Shown here: positions 16,281 through 25,541 of the stretch, piece after piece
Layout: every line of letters begins with the position of its first letter
How positions within the stretch are numbered: the stretch's first letter is position 1
Assembly: GCA_965660325.1 (NCBI GenBank)
Contig: CBFHZL010000001.1
Span: forward strand, 27,370 to 91,369
DNA from: Acidiluteibacter sp965660325
GTDB taxonomy: Bacteria; Bacteroidota; Bacteroidia; Flavobacteriales_E; Vicingaceae
DNA length: 64,000 nucleotides
Direction of reading: 5' to 3'
Program-made: the position numbers and the translations under genes
The notes under the pieces: model-generated
What the model was told of the DNA's origin: nothing
The model's input: the letters and a program-made list of their open reading frames with translations, nothing else
The model's database searches: none

Positions 16281-19226
16281 TTATTGTACAATAAATTTGG
16301 TTGATTTTGTATCAGTTGAACTTTGAAGGGTCATTATATATGTACCTGAACCTAAATTATCCAATTGAATATTCATTTTTTGTTTTCCTTCTACAAGACT
16401 TCCTAAATCCTCAGTGTGAACCAATCGACCTGTGATAGAATAAACTGCCACTCTTACATTTTCTTGCTTAGCAAGATTAAACTCAATCGTAGCATTATCA
16501 ATAACAGGGTTAGGATACATTTTAATAGTAGACTTGAATGAAGAATTATTATCAGAACCTCTTCCAAGGTCTCTTATTCCAACATATTTGTCTGTTCTAA
16601 ATATACCTCTACCATGCGTTCCTGCGTAAACCACACCGTCATTAGAAGCAAATTCATAATTAAATACTTGTTGCTGAACCTCATAAACTGGAACTTTTGC
16701 TAATCCAAAGTTCTCTTCAGTCCACGTAACATCACTTGCATTGGCTGTAAATCCATTTTCTGTAGCATAAACACCGAACTCAGTACCGATTATAATATTC
16801 TGGTTATTATTTTTATCAATAACAGCAGAATATACAGGGAAGGCAGCTAAACCTGAACCTTGAATCGATTCAAAAGTGTTAAAAGGATCACCCGCAGTTG
16901 TTGCAAAGTCCGTTCTATAAACGTATGCGTTATTATTGTAGTTTCCACAAGTAACAATTACATTATCTGCATTGTTAGGGTCTACAGTAATACCAGTTAT
17001 AGATCGACTACCAAAGTTTCCAATACGCTTACATTTAATAAATGAGCTGTTGTTGTTAAAGCTGTAATCGTCGTTCTCCCAAGCAGCAATCAAACCTGAA
17101 ATTCTGTAAACACCTCCACTAGAAGTACCCACAAACAAATACTCACCATCTCTAGAAAATGCCATAGAGATGATAGTACCTGATATTTCTTCAGGATTAG
17201 AACCAACACCTGCTATTCTGTACCAAGCAATTTCAGTACTAGCAATATTTTTTAAAGCATCTCTAGTAATATGTATACTAGTTGCATTCGTCGTTGGAGG
17301 ATTTGCAGGAATAGCATTTGCTAAAGCTGCAATTGATTGATAGTGATCAACAATACCTTCAAAGGTCACTTGCTCTACGGCATCAATACTATCACCAACC
17401 GCAATATTAGCAGTATCTATTACATGCTTAATAAACCTATTTTGCGTCTGACTTGGTAATAAGATAGTATCCCCATGGAAATATTTCTTATCTGTAACCA
17501 CAGTTATGTCAAGTGTGTCTCTAGAATTTACATCGTTAAATGTTTCCCATAACTTAAAAGAGGTGTAAAATGGACCACAACCTCTAGTTGGAACGATACA
17601 TCTGCCAGAAAGGTCTTGATTGTAAAAACTTCCTTGATCTACATTTACATCAGCAAAATTCTTAGCTAAACCAGTAACTTTTGAAACATTTCCGAAATAT
17701 AAAGATGCAAAACCAACTGTAGGAACTAATGCTGACAATTCGGTATCAAATCCATCTCCACCTCTTACATCAAAACCAGACACATTATTATTGAATTGAT
17801 AACCAACGATTATTGTTCCATTATCTTGAGTTCCGCCTAAGACCTTTCCATCAGGACCTACACCAATATCGTAAAATTGAGTTACATTGTATCCTCTATT
17901 AACAGTAACAAATGTAGGTGTTGTAGATGCAGCGTTCTCTGTTCTGTGAACACCACCGTCACTTCCAACTAACAATTCATTTCCAGAAACGAAAAGTATT
18001 CTATGTACATCTGAGTGAACAAAACTATTGTTTCCAGGGAACTCAAAATTGTAAGCTACCTGCTCCCAAGAACCTTGAAAATCAGAACTACCTTGTTGCC
18101 ATCTCCACAAAGTAACACCACCAACGTAGATCATACCAGGATCAGTTGGTGAAACAGCAATTGCATTGTCATAAAAACCTTGACAAGAGAAAGAACTACA
18201 AAATGGATCGAAAGAAGAACTCCCTCCAGGCCCAATTACATTCCAATTTAAACCACCATCAATAGACTTATATATACCTGCTAAAGAACCAACAGTTGCA
18301 GAAGCGTATATTACATTTTCATTTGAAGGAGCAATTGATATTTCAGTTCTACCTACAGATCGAGGTAAAGCCGAGGCTGTAAATGAATTCAACGAACCAT
18401 CATTAGACAAATAAATATTCGTACCAAATGAAGCAACCACCTTTCCTGTTGACGTTACATCTACATCCTGACACATGCTCGTCACATTCGGAATAGGGTT
18501 GAACCAAGTAAGACCACCATCTGTTGTAGCTCTCAAACCATTCACTTGAGCAACGTATATTTTTTGTGGATTTGATAGATCAATCGCGATATGGTTAATT
18601 CCTGACCATTCGATTCCACGTGCATTGTCTATGTTAGGTCCAACAATTTTCTCAACCTGACCATTTCCGGTCATTTTGAAGAAACCTGCTCCAATCATTT
18701 CTGAACCTAAGCCTTTGTTATTTCCTGACCCATCAAAAAGAGGACCTGTTCCAAAGTAAATTGTTCCATCAGGAGCTTGAGCTAAATCTGATATAGCTAA
18801 GTTTTCCATCTGGTTGTTGTAGGCCGTCCAATTAATTCCTTTATTCTCAGAAATCCAAAGACCACCGGAAACAGAACCTGCTATATAACGATTAGGATTT
18901 TGATTATCTACAATAAGGGCGCGAGTTCGACCACCTTCATTGTCGGGCCCCATCTCTACCCAGCTTATATTACTCGCTTTAGCCGTTGGCAAAGATTGTA
19001 CTGCTTTTCTTGCATTCAAAACAGCATCTACTGGAATCTCACCGGTACGCTGATCTTGTCGCAACATTTTGTAATATTCCGCCATACCCTCGGCAAGAGG
19101 TGCCTCTGAAAGCAATTTAGTGCTTTGCGGAAAATAAGCCTGTTCTTGATTAGTTAAAAGAGTAGAAGATCCAAATAGCAATCCTCCTATAGCAACTAAT
19201 CCAATAGTAAACTTTTTGACTTTCAT
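16281..19226 (-). CDS. Secreted beta-propeller (BNR/YVTN-type) protein with T9SS type A sorting domain
   Basis: A 981-residue exported protein. I chose the ATG at 19226 because it gives a clean signal peptide (MKVKKFTIGLVAIGGLLFG); an upstream ATG would add 14 residues that do not fit. The body has many Asp-box/BNR-like repeats of the form GGLxWxxxP, for example 'GGLTWFNPIPNV', 'IYKSIDGGLNWNVIGPGG' and 'GIYKSIDGG', as in sortilin-type propellers. The C-terminus carries 'IKMYPNPVIDNATIEFNL' and ends 'STKFIVQ', the type A T9SS sorting signal, so it should cross the outer membrane and be surface-attached or released. A paralogous design occurs at 33467-36796. Function beyond binding or adhesion is unknown. 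Confidence 0.88.
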   Translation of the reverse strand: MKVKKFTIGLVAIGGLLFGSSTLLTNQEQAYFPQSTKLLSEAPLAEGMAEYYKMLRQDQRTGEIPVDAVLNARKAVQSLPTAKASNISWVEMGPDNEGGRTRALIVDNQNPNRYIAGSVSGGLWISENKGINWTAYNNQMENLAISDLAQAPDGTIYFGTGPLFDGSGNNKGLGSEMIGAGFFKMTGNGQVEKIVGPNIDNARGIEWSGINHIAIDLSNPQKIYVAQVNGLRATTDGGLTWFNPIPNVTSMCQDVDVTSTGKVVASFGTNIYLSNDGSLNSFTASALPRSVGRTEISIAPSNENVIYASATVGSLAGIYKSIDGGLNWNVIGPGGSSSFDPFCSSFSCQGFYDNAIAVSPTDPGMIYVGGVTLWRWQQGSSDFQGSWEQVAYNFEFPGNNSFVHSDVHRILFVSGNELLVGSDGGVHRTENAASTTPTFVTVNRGYNVTQFYDIGVGPDGKVLGGTQDNGTIIVGYQFNNNVSGFDVRGGDGFDTELSALVPTVGFASLYFGNVSKVTGLAKNFADVNVDQGSFYNQDLSGRCIVPTRGCGPFYTSFKLWETFNDVNSRDTLDITVVTDKKYFHGDTILLPSQTQNRFIKHVIDTANIAVGDSIDAVEQVTFEGIVDHYQSIAALANAIPANPPTTNATSIHITRDALKNIASTEIAWYRIAGVGSNPEEISGTIISMAFSRDGEYLFVGTSSGGVYRISGLIAAWENDDYSFNNNSSFIKCKRIGNFGSRSITGITVDPNNADNVIVTCGNYNNNAYVYRTDFATTAGDPFNTFESIQGSGLAAFPVYSAVIDKNNNQNIIIGTEFGVYATENGFTANASDVTWTEENFGLAKVPVYEVQQQVFNYEFASNDGVVYAGTHGRGIFRTDKYVGIRDLGRGSDNNSSFKSTIKMYPNPVIDNATIEFNLAKQENVRVAVYSITGRLVHTEDLGSLVEGKQKMNIQLDNLGSGTYIMTLQSSTDTKSTKFIVQ

Positions 19227-19367
19227 ATTATTAATTGATTTTAAATAAAAACTACAGAAAACAGCCACAAGATAAGCATTTTTAAAATAATAATTTGACT
19301 GTGAAAGCTATTTTCCTTTAATATAGATAAGACTACAAAATAGGAACAATTGCTGCCTTGTTTGGTT

Positions 19368-20120
19368 CTATTTTTTTATCCCGTAAAGCAGATTTACAGA
19401 AAGCGTTAAGAAAAACTGCTGATTATCAGAAAAGGCCATCACAGGAAGCTCCTCTAAAAATGCATCAGCAGACAGATTTATTTCTATCGCCTTTAATACA
19501 TCATTTGTATTGGCATACTCAAAATTCAACCCTAGTTTGGTGTGAATCCCTGGATAAAGTTTTAACTCCCCTATACCTTTGAGCAAGGGAGCTCTACCGT
19601 ATATATTAAGATATTGATGCTCTTCAGGATCGTAGCGTTCAGTGCTAATATTTTCATAGGGCGGTTGAAAATTTGCTGACCCGTTGCGACCGATTTCAAG
19701 ATAAACCGGCTTCAAAAAAGCAATGGTTGGACCAACTAATGCCGTATAATTAATTGATACGCCACTTAGTCGCTGCTTACTCACGAAGGATTTATGAGTA
19801 CCTATTGAAGGTCGAAACATTGTAACTGTATTCAGTTTCCCATAAACATAGCCTTTCACATCCTCGTAAAAAGGATTAAAAGATTTAATTTCTCTGCTCG
19901 ACTTCCAATTTGCAATTTCAAGCTGGTACATGCGCTGCTTAAACCCTGTTAGGAATTTACCGTAACGAAAATTAGCTCCAAAACCGTTGGTATGAATTAT
20001 AACTCCGCCTGCGATCTCATTATCATACTTTACAACAGTTTCTTCAAAAATAGTTTGCTGAGCAAAAGTGGTTGTGAAAATACTGAAAAAAAAAATAGGT
20101 ATAATTGCTTTCCTTATCAT
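19368..20120 (-). CDS. Putative outer-membrane beta-barrel protein with signal peptide
   Basis: A 250-residue protein starting MIRKAIIPIFFFSIFTTTFA, a signal peptide cleaved near AQQ. The rest alternates polar and aromatic residues in short strands ('YGKFLTGFKQRMYQLEIANW', 'LSGVSINYTALVGPTIAFL') and ends 'LTLSVNLLYGIKK', the aromatic/basic beta-barrel type C-terminus. I do not recognise a named family. The ATG at 20120 is preferred over one at 20138, which adds six hydrophobic residues. It is divergent from osmC with only 21 bp between the starts. Confidence 0.65.
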   Translation of the reverse strand: MIRKAIIPIFFFSIFTTTFAQQTIFEETVVKYDNEIAGGVIIHTNGFGANFRYGKFLTGFKQRMYQLEIANWKSSREIKSFNPFYEDVKGYVYGKLNTVTMFRPSIGTHKSFVSKQRLSGVSINYTALVGPTIAFLKPVYLEIGRNGSANFQPPYENISTERYDPEEHQYLNIYGRAPLLKGIGELKLYPGIHTKLGLNFEYANTNDVLKAIEINLSADAFLEELPVMAFSDNQQFFLTLSVNLLYGIKK

Positions 20121-20141
20121 GCTTAACAAAAATAACAAAAA

Positions 20142-20564
20142 ATGAGTGAAAAAGTTGTTTTACCAACGGTACGAGGTAAGTATCTTGGAGATTTGAGAAT
20201 GGAACTAACCCACCATCAATCTAATTCTACTATAATAACAGATGCACCTACTGATAACAATGGAAAGGGAGAAGCTTTTTCTCCAACTGATTTGTTAGCG
20301 GGAGCACTTGTTAGTTGCATTTTAACAGTCGCAGCTATAAGAGCAGAAGAAAATAACTTTTCAATTGGGAAACCAGATTTTCGTGTAAACAAAGTAATGC
20401 AATCAGATCCGCGAAAAATTAGCAAAATAGAAATTGAAATAATCTTTTTTATTCCGCTCAGCGATTTACATAAGCGAATAATTGATCGAGCAGTAAAGAC
20501 TTGTCCAGTCGCCTTAAGCCTTAACCCCTCAATAGAACAAGAGGTAACAATTAATTACAGGTAA
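20142..20564 (+). CDS. osmC: OsmC family peroxidase-like protein
   Basis: A 140-residue OsmC/Ohr-fold protein. Both catalytic cysteines are visible: one in 'AGALVSCILTVAAIRAE' (about residue 60) and one in 'TCPVALSLNPSIEQEV' (about 120). Such proteins reduce organic hydroperoxides using a thiol pair. Which of the OsmC subtypes it is cannot be fixed from this sequence alone. It runs convergent with brxC, overlapping its 3' end by 10 bp. Confidence 0.9.
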   Translation: MSEKVVLPTVRGKYLGDLRMELTHHQSNSTIITDAPTDNNGKGEAFSPTDLLAGALVSCILTVAAIRAEENNFSIGKPDFRVNKVMQSDPRKISKIEIEIIFFIPLSDLHKRIIDRAVKTCPVALSLNPSIEQEVTINYR

Positions 20565-20887
20565 TCTTTAATGGCCTTTACCGAAATAGCATTATGGGAA
20601 GCAGACCAAATAACTGAACCATTATTTATTAAGAATGCTTGAGGACTTTCATGAGATATACTAAGTTGGTCAGCAATATGATTGGACAAGCTGCGATACT
20701 GGATTAAATCCACAATGAATACTGCTGAAGGATCTAAAATGTCGGGTAGTTTTGACTCTAATCGATTTTTAGCCATACTACTAATAGAACAACGCGTGCT
20801 ATGCTTTAGCACAAGAAAATTACTATTTGATCTATCTTCTAATAGCTGATCAAACTGTTGAATTGATGTTAAACTATTCCAATTCAA
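20555..20887 (-). CDS. brxC: Bacilliredoxin-type YtxJ/BrxC family protein
   Basis: A 110-residue thioredoxin-like protein with the YtxJ active-site segment 'LKHSTRCSISSMAKNRLE' (one Cys followed two residues later by Ser) and the family's C-terminal 'SHNAISVKAIKDYL'. YtxJ/BrxC debacillithiolates proteins in bacillithiol-using bacteria, a group that includes many Bacteroidota. The only start codon before the domain is TTG at 20887 (MNWNSLTS), after an in-frame stop nine codons upstream. A small lipoprotein gene ends 2 bp upstream, suggesting one transcript. Confidence 0.85.
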   Translation of the reverse strand: MNWNSLTSIQQFDQLLEDRSNSNFLVLKHSTRCSISSMAKNRLESKLPDILDPSAVFIVDLIQYRSLSNHIADQLSISHESPQAFLINNGSVIWSASHNAISVKAIKDYL

Positions 20888-20889
20888 AT

Positions 20890-21015
20890 CTAGGAAGGAG
20901 TATTGACCATTTCAACATTCGCTTTGCTGTAAGCAGCACACTTGTGGCTTGATTTACAAGAAAACAAAATAGCGGTCATGAATAGTACTGCTGCGGCTAA
21001 AACTAACTTTTTCAT
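20890..21015 (-). CDS. Small lipoprotein, 41 residues
   Basis: Read directly from the minus strand: ATG at 21015, TAG at 20892-20890. The N-terminus MKKLVLAAAVLFMTAILFSC is a typical lipoprotein signal with lipobox ending in Cys20. The mature part (about 21 residues) is CKSSHKCAAYSKANVEMV-like and contains a second Cys within 'KCAAYSK', a pattern I recall from other small Bacteroidota lipoproteins but cannot name. It lies 2 bp upstream of brxC on the same strand. A length under 60 residues means gene finders may miss it. Function unknown. Confidence 0.72.
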   Translation of the reverse strand: MKKLVLAAAVLFMTAILFSCKSSHKCAAYSKANVEMVNTPS

Positions 21016-21125
21016 CGAATTGTTTTTGAAAAATTTAATACAAATGTAATGATAAGTGTAGTATAACGTTGGTTATTTAATTAAAATATCAACAATTAAC
21101 ATTTAATAAACATTAATTTTGAGGT

Positions 21126-21788
21126 ATGGTTATCAAAAACGAGAGCTGGTCTGAAGTTTTGAGAGATGAGCTAAATTCCACGTATTTTAAACACATAAAA
21201 GAGGACGTTTTAAATAAATACAAAACGGAAATAGTTTACCCGCAGCCCCAAAACATTTTCAACTGTTTAAACTATTTTGATTTCTCTGAAACCAAAGTCG
21301 TGATTCTAGGGCAAGACCCTTATCATGGAATAAACCAAGCAAATGGACTGGCCTTTAGTGTACCAACCAACACTAAGTTACCTCCTAGTCTTAAAAATAT
21401 TTTTAAAGAAATTGAACAAGATTTGGGGATTGTTAATACTTCGGGGGATTTAACGCCTTGGGCTAAGCAAGGAGTTTTACTATTGAACACTACGTTGACA
21501 GTAACAGAAGGAATACCTCTTTCACATCAAGATATTGGCTGGGAAAGATTTACAGATCAAATTATAAAAAAATTGAACGATAACTTAACTCATGTAATAT
21601 TTGTTTTGTGGGGCGCGAAAGCACAAAAAAAACAGCCATTAATCTCTAAGAAAGGACACCTTATTCTAACTGCTCCTCACCCCTCCCCACTTTCAGTATA
21701 CAGGGGGTTTTATGGCTGCAAACACTTCTCTAAAATTAACGAATTCCTAGAGTCGTTCAACAAGAAACCAATTAATTGGAGAACTTAA
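21126..21788 (+). CDS. ung: Uracil-DNA glycosylase, family 1
   Basis: A 220-residue family 1 UDG. The catalytic water-activating motif 'GQDPYHG' is at residues 62-68 (Asp64), the DNA-intercalation/His motif is 'HPSPLSVYRGF' near 185-195, and 'LLLNTTLTV' is also conserved. It removes uracil from DNA to start base excision repair. The length is normal and the N-terminus ('ESWSEVLRDEL') aligns with other bacterial Ung starts. It is followed 3 bp later by a POTRA/BamA-like gene. Confidence 0.97.
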   Translation: MVIKNESWSEVLRDELNSTYFKHIKEDVLNKYKTEIVYPQPQNIFNCLNYFDFSETKVVILGQDPYHGINQANGLAFSVPTNTKLPPSLKNIFKEIEQDLGIVNTSGDLTPWAKQGVLLLNTTLTVTEGIPLSHQDIGWERFTDQIIKKLNDNLTHVIFVLWGAKAQKKQPLISKKGHLILTAPHPSPLSVYRGFYGCKHFSKINEFLESFNKKPINWRT

Positions 21789-21791
21789 TTA

Positions 21792-23522
21792 ATGCGAAAC
21801 CTTTTTACTTTATTTTGCTTACTTCTATTGCAATCTTCTATTTATTCACAACAACTAAACGTGAATATTGTAAAGGATATGCAATTTCCAAATGAGATTC
21901 AGCTGCCAAGAGTGGCTAAGGACTCATTGGCTTTAGTAAGCTCCCTTAAGAAAGTAGTTGAAAAATTAAGAGCATCTGCCTACCTAACTGCATCTGTTGA
22001 TAAAATCAACATAGCCGATAATGAAGCAACTGTATTTATTACAACGGGGAGGCAATATAAATGGAGTCGGCTGGGGAGAGGTAATGTTTCTGATGATGCG
22101 CTAAGCAAGTCTAACTTTTCAGATAAGCTTTATTTCAATAAACCTTTTAGTGCAAAAGAGTCTTCTAATTTTATGTACAGCTTGGTTCAATACTATGAGA
22201 ACAATGGATATCCATTTTGTCAGGCTTCCTTAAAAGATCCAAAAATCAACGGAGAAAGTATTTCTGCAGATTTAAGCGTCACAAAAGGGCCTCTTTATTT
22301 AATTGACAGTATTCTTATCAAAGGGAGTGCAAATATCGGACCTGAATACATATATAATTATATTGGTATAAAACCGGGAGATCCATACAGCAATAAGTTA
22401 ATTAATCAGGTAGGAGACCGATTAAATGAAATTCCATTTTTAGCACAGAGTAAGTCATACGAGGTTCAGTTTTTTGAAGAAAAATCAAAACTAATTCTTT
22501 ACCTAGATAAAAAGAACGCGTCAAGGTTTGATGGAATAGTCGGGCTTTTAACTGATGAGGAAACAGGTAAGGTTGAATTCACAGGAAACATTGAACTTAA
22601 CTTAAAGAATGTAATTGGAAAAGGAGAAAGTTTTGATCTTGAATGGCGAAAACTAGTTGGCTCTACACAGAACCTAGACATCCGTTTTAATCTTCCATTT
22701 CTATTTAAAACGCCTTTTGGTTTAGATGCAAAATTTGAACTCTACAAAAGAGATACACTATTCTTGGATATACAAAACAGGGTAGGTCTCCAATATATTT
22801 TGCAAGGATATAATAACATTCAAATCTATCTGCAGCGAAACACCTCAAGACGCTTAGGGGATGGAGCCACCAGCGTCGTTGCCTCACTACCTCCATACGC
22901 TGATTACACCTCTCTGCTATACGGTATTTCCTACTATACTGAAAAATTGAATTATCGATTCAACCCCAGAAGCGGATATCAATTACTTAGTGACTTATCT
23001 GTAGGAAACAAAAACATAGAACCAATCAGCAGCTTAGAAGAAATTAACCCTGCTGCTTATGACGATGTTCCTCTAAAGTCTACCCTATTTTCGGGAAGAA
23101 TAGATATGAGCATGTTTGTGCCTTTAGGTAAAAGAAGTACGATAAAACTAAGAAACCAAACAGCAGCAGTTTATAATGATGCACTTTTTGAAAACGAACT
23201 ACTACGTATTGGAGGGATTAAAACGTTGAGAGGCTTTGATGAAGAATCCATTTTTGCAAATATGTTCACTATAGGAACGTTTGAATATCGATTCATTTTA
23301 GAACGCAACTCCAACATCTTTTTATTTGCAGACTATGCTTATTATGAGCAAGAAACCTCTACTAGCAAAATAATAGACAATCCTCTAGGGCTTGGCGCAG
23401 GGATTAATTTTCAGACCGGAGCAGGGATATTCTCTATAAACTATGCTATTGGCAAGCAATTTAACAACCCAATAGATGTAAGAGCCGCAAAAATTCATTT
23501 TGGTTTTGTCAACTTTTTTTAA
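21792..23522 (+). CDS. POTRA/BamA-TamA-like outer-membrane protein
   Basis: A 576-residue protein with a signal peptide (MRNLFTLFCLLLLQSSIYSQ). The periplasmic part shows POTRA-like motifs ('LYLIDSILIKGSANIGPEYI' then 'NYIGIKPGDPYSNKLINQVG'). The C-terminal half is a beta-barrel of the Omp85 family, with 'LRIGGIKTLRGFDEESIFAN' (contains the conserved RGF of lid loop L6) and the C-terminal 'AKIHFGFVNFF'. It is shorter than BamA (one or two POTRA domains), so the role is more likely TamA-like or a specialised assembly/secretion factor. Its 3' end overlaps the L,D-transpeptidase frame. Confidence 0.85.
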   Translation: MRNLFTLFCLLLLQSSIYSQQLNVNIVKDMQFPNEIQLPRVAKDSLALVSSLKKVVEKLRASAYLTASVDKINIADNEATVFITTGRQYKWSRLGRGNVSDDALSKSNFSDKLYFNKPFSAKESSNFMYSLVQYYENNGYPFCQASLKDPKINGESISADLSVTKGPLYLIDSILIKGSANIGPEYIYNYIGIKPGDPYSNKLINQVGDRLNEIPFLAQSKSYEVQFFEEKSKLILYLDKKNASRFDGIVGLLTDEETGKVEFTGNIELNLKNVIGKGESFDLEWRKLVGSTQNLDIRFNLPFLFKTPFGLDAKFELYKRDTLFLDIQNRVGLQYILQGYNNIQIYLQRNTSRRLGDGATSVVASLPPYADYTSLLYGISYYTEKLNYRFNPRSGYQLLSDLSVGNKNIEPISSLEEINPAAYDDVPLKSTLFSGRIDMSMFVPLGKRSTIKLRNQTAAVYNDALFENELLRIGGIKTLRGFDEESIFANMFTIGTFEYRFILERNSNIFLFADYAYYEQETSTSKIIDNPLGLGAGINFQTGAGIFSINYAIGKQFNNPIDVRAAKIHFGFVNFF

Positions 23523-24147
23523 ACTCCTATTTTTGAAAAAAAACTTGAAAAAATACTTCTTGTTGCTTTTTCTCTTTGGGGCTATTTTTCAAACCAAATC
23601 TGCGACCTCCAATATCTCGACTTTCATAAACGATTACTTATCGATTAGATATGGTAAGGTTTTTACTGAGTACTTATTTATTTCAATCAAAAATCAAAAG
23701 CTGTATTACATCAAAGAAGATAAAGTAATATCATCCTACCTCATTTCAAGTGCAAAAAATGGTGTCGGACAAGACATGCATAGTGGTAAGACACCGGAAG
23801 GGTTACATATCATCCAAGAAAAAATTGGAACCAACTTACCGAAAGGCGCCCTATTTAGTGAGCGTATATTTAACGGTAAAATATCAAAAATTTATACCGA
23901 CACTATTGATAGAGCAATAGATGAAATCACAAGTAGAATTTTATGGTTATCGGGAGAGGAAGAAGGAGTGAATAAGGGTGGAAATATAGATACTTTTAAT
24001 CGTTACATATACATTCATGGAACTCCTGAAGAAGGTCTTATTGGTCGACCTGCAAGTCATGGATGTATCAGGATGATTAATAAAGAAATAATTGAACTAT
24101 ATGAGTTAATTCCGACAAAAACGCCAGTTTTAATCTTAAACTATTGA
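23500..24147 (+). CDS. L,D-transpeptidase (YkuD family)
   Basis: A 215-residue YkuD-domain protein with an N-terminal membrane/signal segment. The catalytic motif is 'IHGTPEEGLIGRPASHGCIR', with His and Cys in the SHGC box. L,D-transpeptidases form 3-3 peptidoglycan cross-links or attach proteins to peptidoglycan. The ATG at 23500 lies inside the preceding gene; an in-frame TTG at 23533 gives a cleaner signal peptide (MKKNLKKYFLLLFLFGAIF) with a 10-bp gap and may be the true start, as TTG starts are common in this window. Confidence 0.87.
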   Translation: MVLSTFFKLLFLKKNLKKYFLLLFLFGAIFQTKSATSNISTFINDYLSIRYGKVFTEYLFISIKNQKLYYIKEDKVISSYLISSAKNGVGQDMHSGKTPEGLHIIQEKIGTNLPKGALFSERIFNGKISKIYTDTIDRAIDEITSRILWLSGEEEGVNKGGNIDTFNRYIYIHGTPEEGLIGRPASHGCIRMINKEIIELYELIPTKTPVLILNY

Positions 24148-24177
24148 TTGGCGCTCCGTTTCGATTACCTATTTTTG
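24147..24177 (+). promoter_or_regulatory. Predicted Bacteroidota-type promoter for the GWxTD operon
   Basis: ATTG (24147-24150), a 19-bp spacer, then TATTTTTG (24170-24177). This matches the -33 TTTG / -7 TAnnTTTG pattern described for Bacteroides, with one mismatch in the -33 box. The predicted start of transcription is near 24184, about 80 bp before the GTG start at 24266. Sequence match only. Confidence 0.45.
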
Positions 24178-24265
24178 TACTTTTATATAATACCCAACTT
24201 CAGAAATAGTAATTTAGAGGAATATTTAATTTTACTCTTCCTAAACATCAATAAACAAAGCTCTT

Positions 24266-25537
24266 GTGAAAATTAATAAAACACTCTTTTATACCTTGCT
24301 TTCCTCTTTGTTTATCATTCAAGGATGCCAGAATTACACATCAACTGACAAGCTCAATTTTGCATATAAATATGACCCTGAGCCGACGATAATTCGACCT
24401 GAATTTAAAGTCTTTCATATTTCTGAATCATCCTCTAACTTTTATTTTGGTATCAATTCTAGGGAGGCACTTTATACTAAGATTAAAGGAGATACTTTAT
24501 TTGAAGCAAACTTGAAAATTCGGTACAAGCTATTCAACCAGATAAACCAGAGAGCCATCATCGATAGTTCGACCTACATCATGCGTGATACAACAAGGGA
24601 GAGCGACTTAAATAAAATTTTATATGGTGGCTTTACGCTAAAGGCTGAAAAAGGCAATAATTATTATATCGAGGTACGAATACGTGATGAAAATAGAGAT
24701 CTAAATATTGTTGATTTCTATACATTTAATAAACAAGCCTCTATTTCTAGCGAACATTTCTTACTACTCGACTCGTTAGACTACCCCCTATTGAATGATC
24801 GGGTGGTAGCAGGCAAGCCGTTTAGCATTGTGAAGAGCCCTGCTCTAGACGTGAGTAGTTTTCAATTAAAGTCTTACGATTCACCACTTCAAATTGCTCC
24901 ACCGCCTTTTGCCGAGAACGGAATTTCATATGCCTTACCATCCGCCCCGAGCTCAGCTAAAAGCATAAATCTAAAAGAAGACACTTCAAGACTTTTCATA
25001 CTCAATGAAGGGCTACATTTGTTATCCATCTCTGATACTAGTGATCGCTTTGCTTTTCTATCAGCAAACGAGGCCTTTCCAAAATTAGGAGAAGTCAAAG
25101 AAATGATTGCACCTACGCGGTTTATTTCTACCCAAAAAGAATATGACGTGCTAAATTCCAATCGTGATACAAAAGAAGCAGTGGATAATTTTTGGCTCAA
25201 CATTACAAAAGATTTCAATAGGGCAAGAAAAATATTAGGCACTTACTATGGAAGAGTTGAATCTGCTAATGAATACTTTACAGATATTCAAGAAGGATGG
25301 AAAACTGACCGTGGTTTGATTTACCTCATTTACGGTCCTCCATCAACTATTTACAAAGGATACAACTACGAAAAGTGGATTTACGGAGAGGAGTCGAATA
25401 TGCTAGCCATCAGCTTTAATTTTAGACGTATGGAAAACGCTTTATCTCGGAATATTTACAAATTAGATAGAAACACCACATTTAAAAGCAGCTGGTACAG
25501 AGCCGTTGACAATTGGAGACAAGGAAGAGTTTATTAA
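24266..25537 (+). CDS. GWxTD-domain lipoprotein
   Basis: A 423-residue lipoprotein (signal MKINKTLFYTLLSSLFIIQGC with Cys21). Near the C-terminus it has 'IQEGWKTDRGLIYLIYGPPS', the GWxTD domain signature. The family is widespread in Bacteroidota and Acidobacteriota and its function is unknown. The start codon is GTG; no ATG precedes the lipobox. Four bases separate it from rlmB, suggesting a transcription unit ending at the acyltransferase gene (29423). Confidence 0.85.
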   Translation: MKINKTLFYTLLSSLFIIQGCQNYTSTDKLNFAYKYDPEPTIIRPEFKVFHISESSSNFYFGINSREALYTKIKGDTLFEANLKIRYKLFNQINQRAIIDSSTYIMRDTTRESDLNKILYGGFTLKAEKGNNYYIEVRIRDENRDLNIVDFYTFNKQASISSEHFLLLDSLDYPLLNDRVVAGKPFSIVKSPALDVSSFQLKSYDSPLQIAPPPFAENGISYALPSAPSSAKSINLKEDTSRLFILNEGLHLLSISDTSDRFAFLSANEAFPKLGEVKEMIAPTRFISTQKEYDVLNSNRDTKEAVDNFWLNITKDFNRARKILGTYYGRVESANEYFTDIQEGWKTDRGLIYLIYGPPSTIYKGYNYEKWIYGEESNMLAISFNFRRMENALSRNIYKLDRNTTFKSSWYRAVDNWRQGRVY

Positions 25538-25541
25538 GGTT

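Noticed and set aside
21114..21121. TAATTTTG match to the -7 promoter element in front of ung
   Set aside because: It is only 4 bp from the ATG and has no -33 box at 19 bp, so it would imply a leaderless mRNA; chance is likelier in AT-rich DNA.
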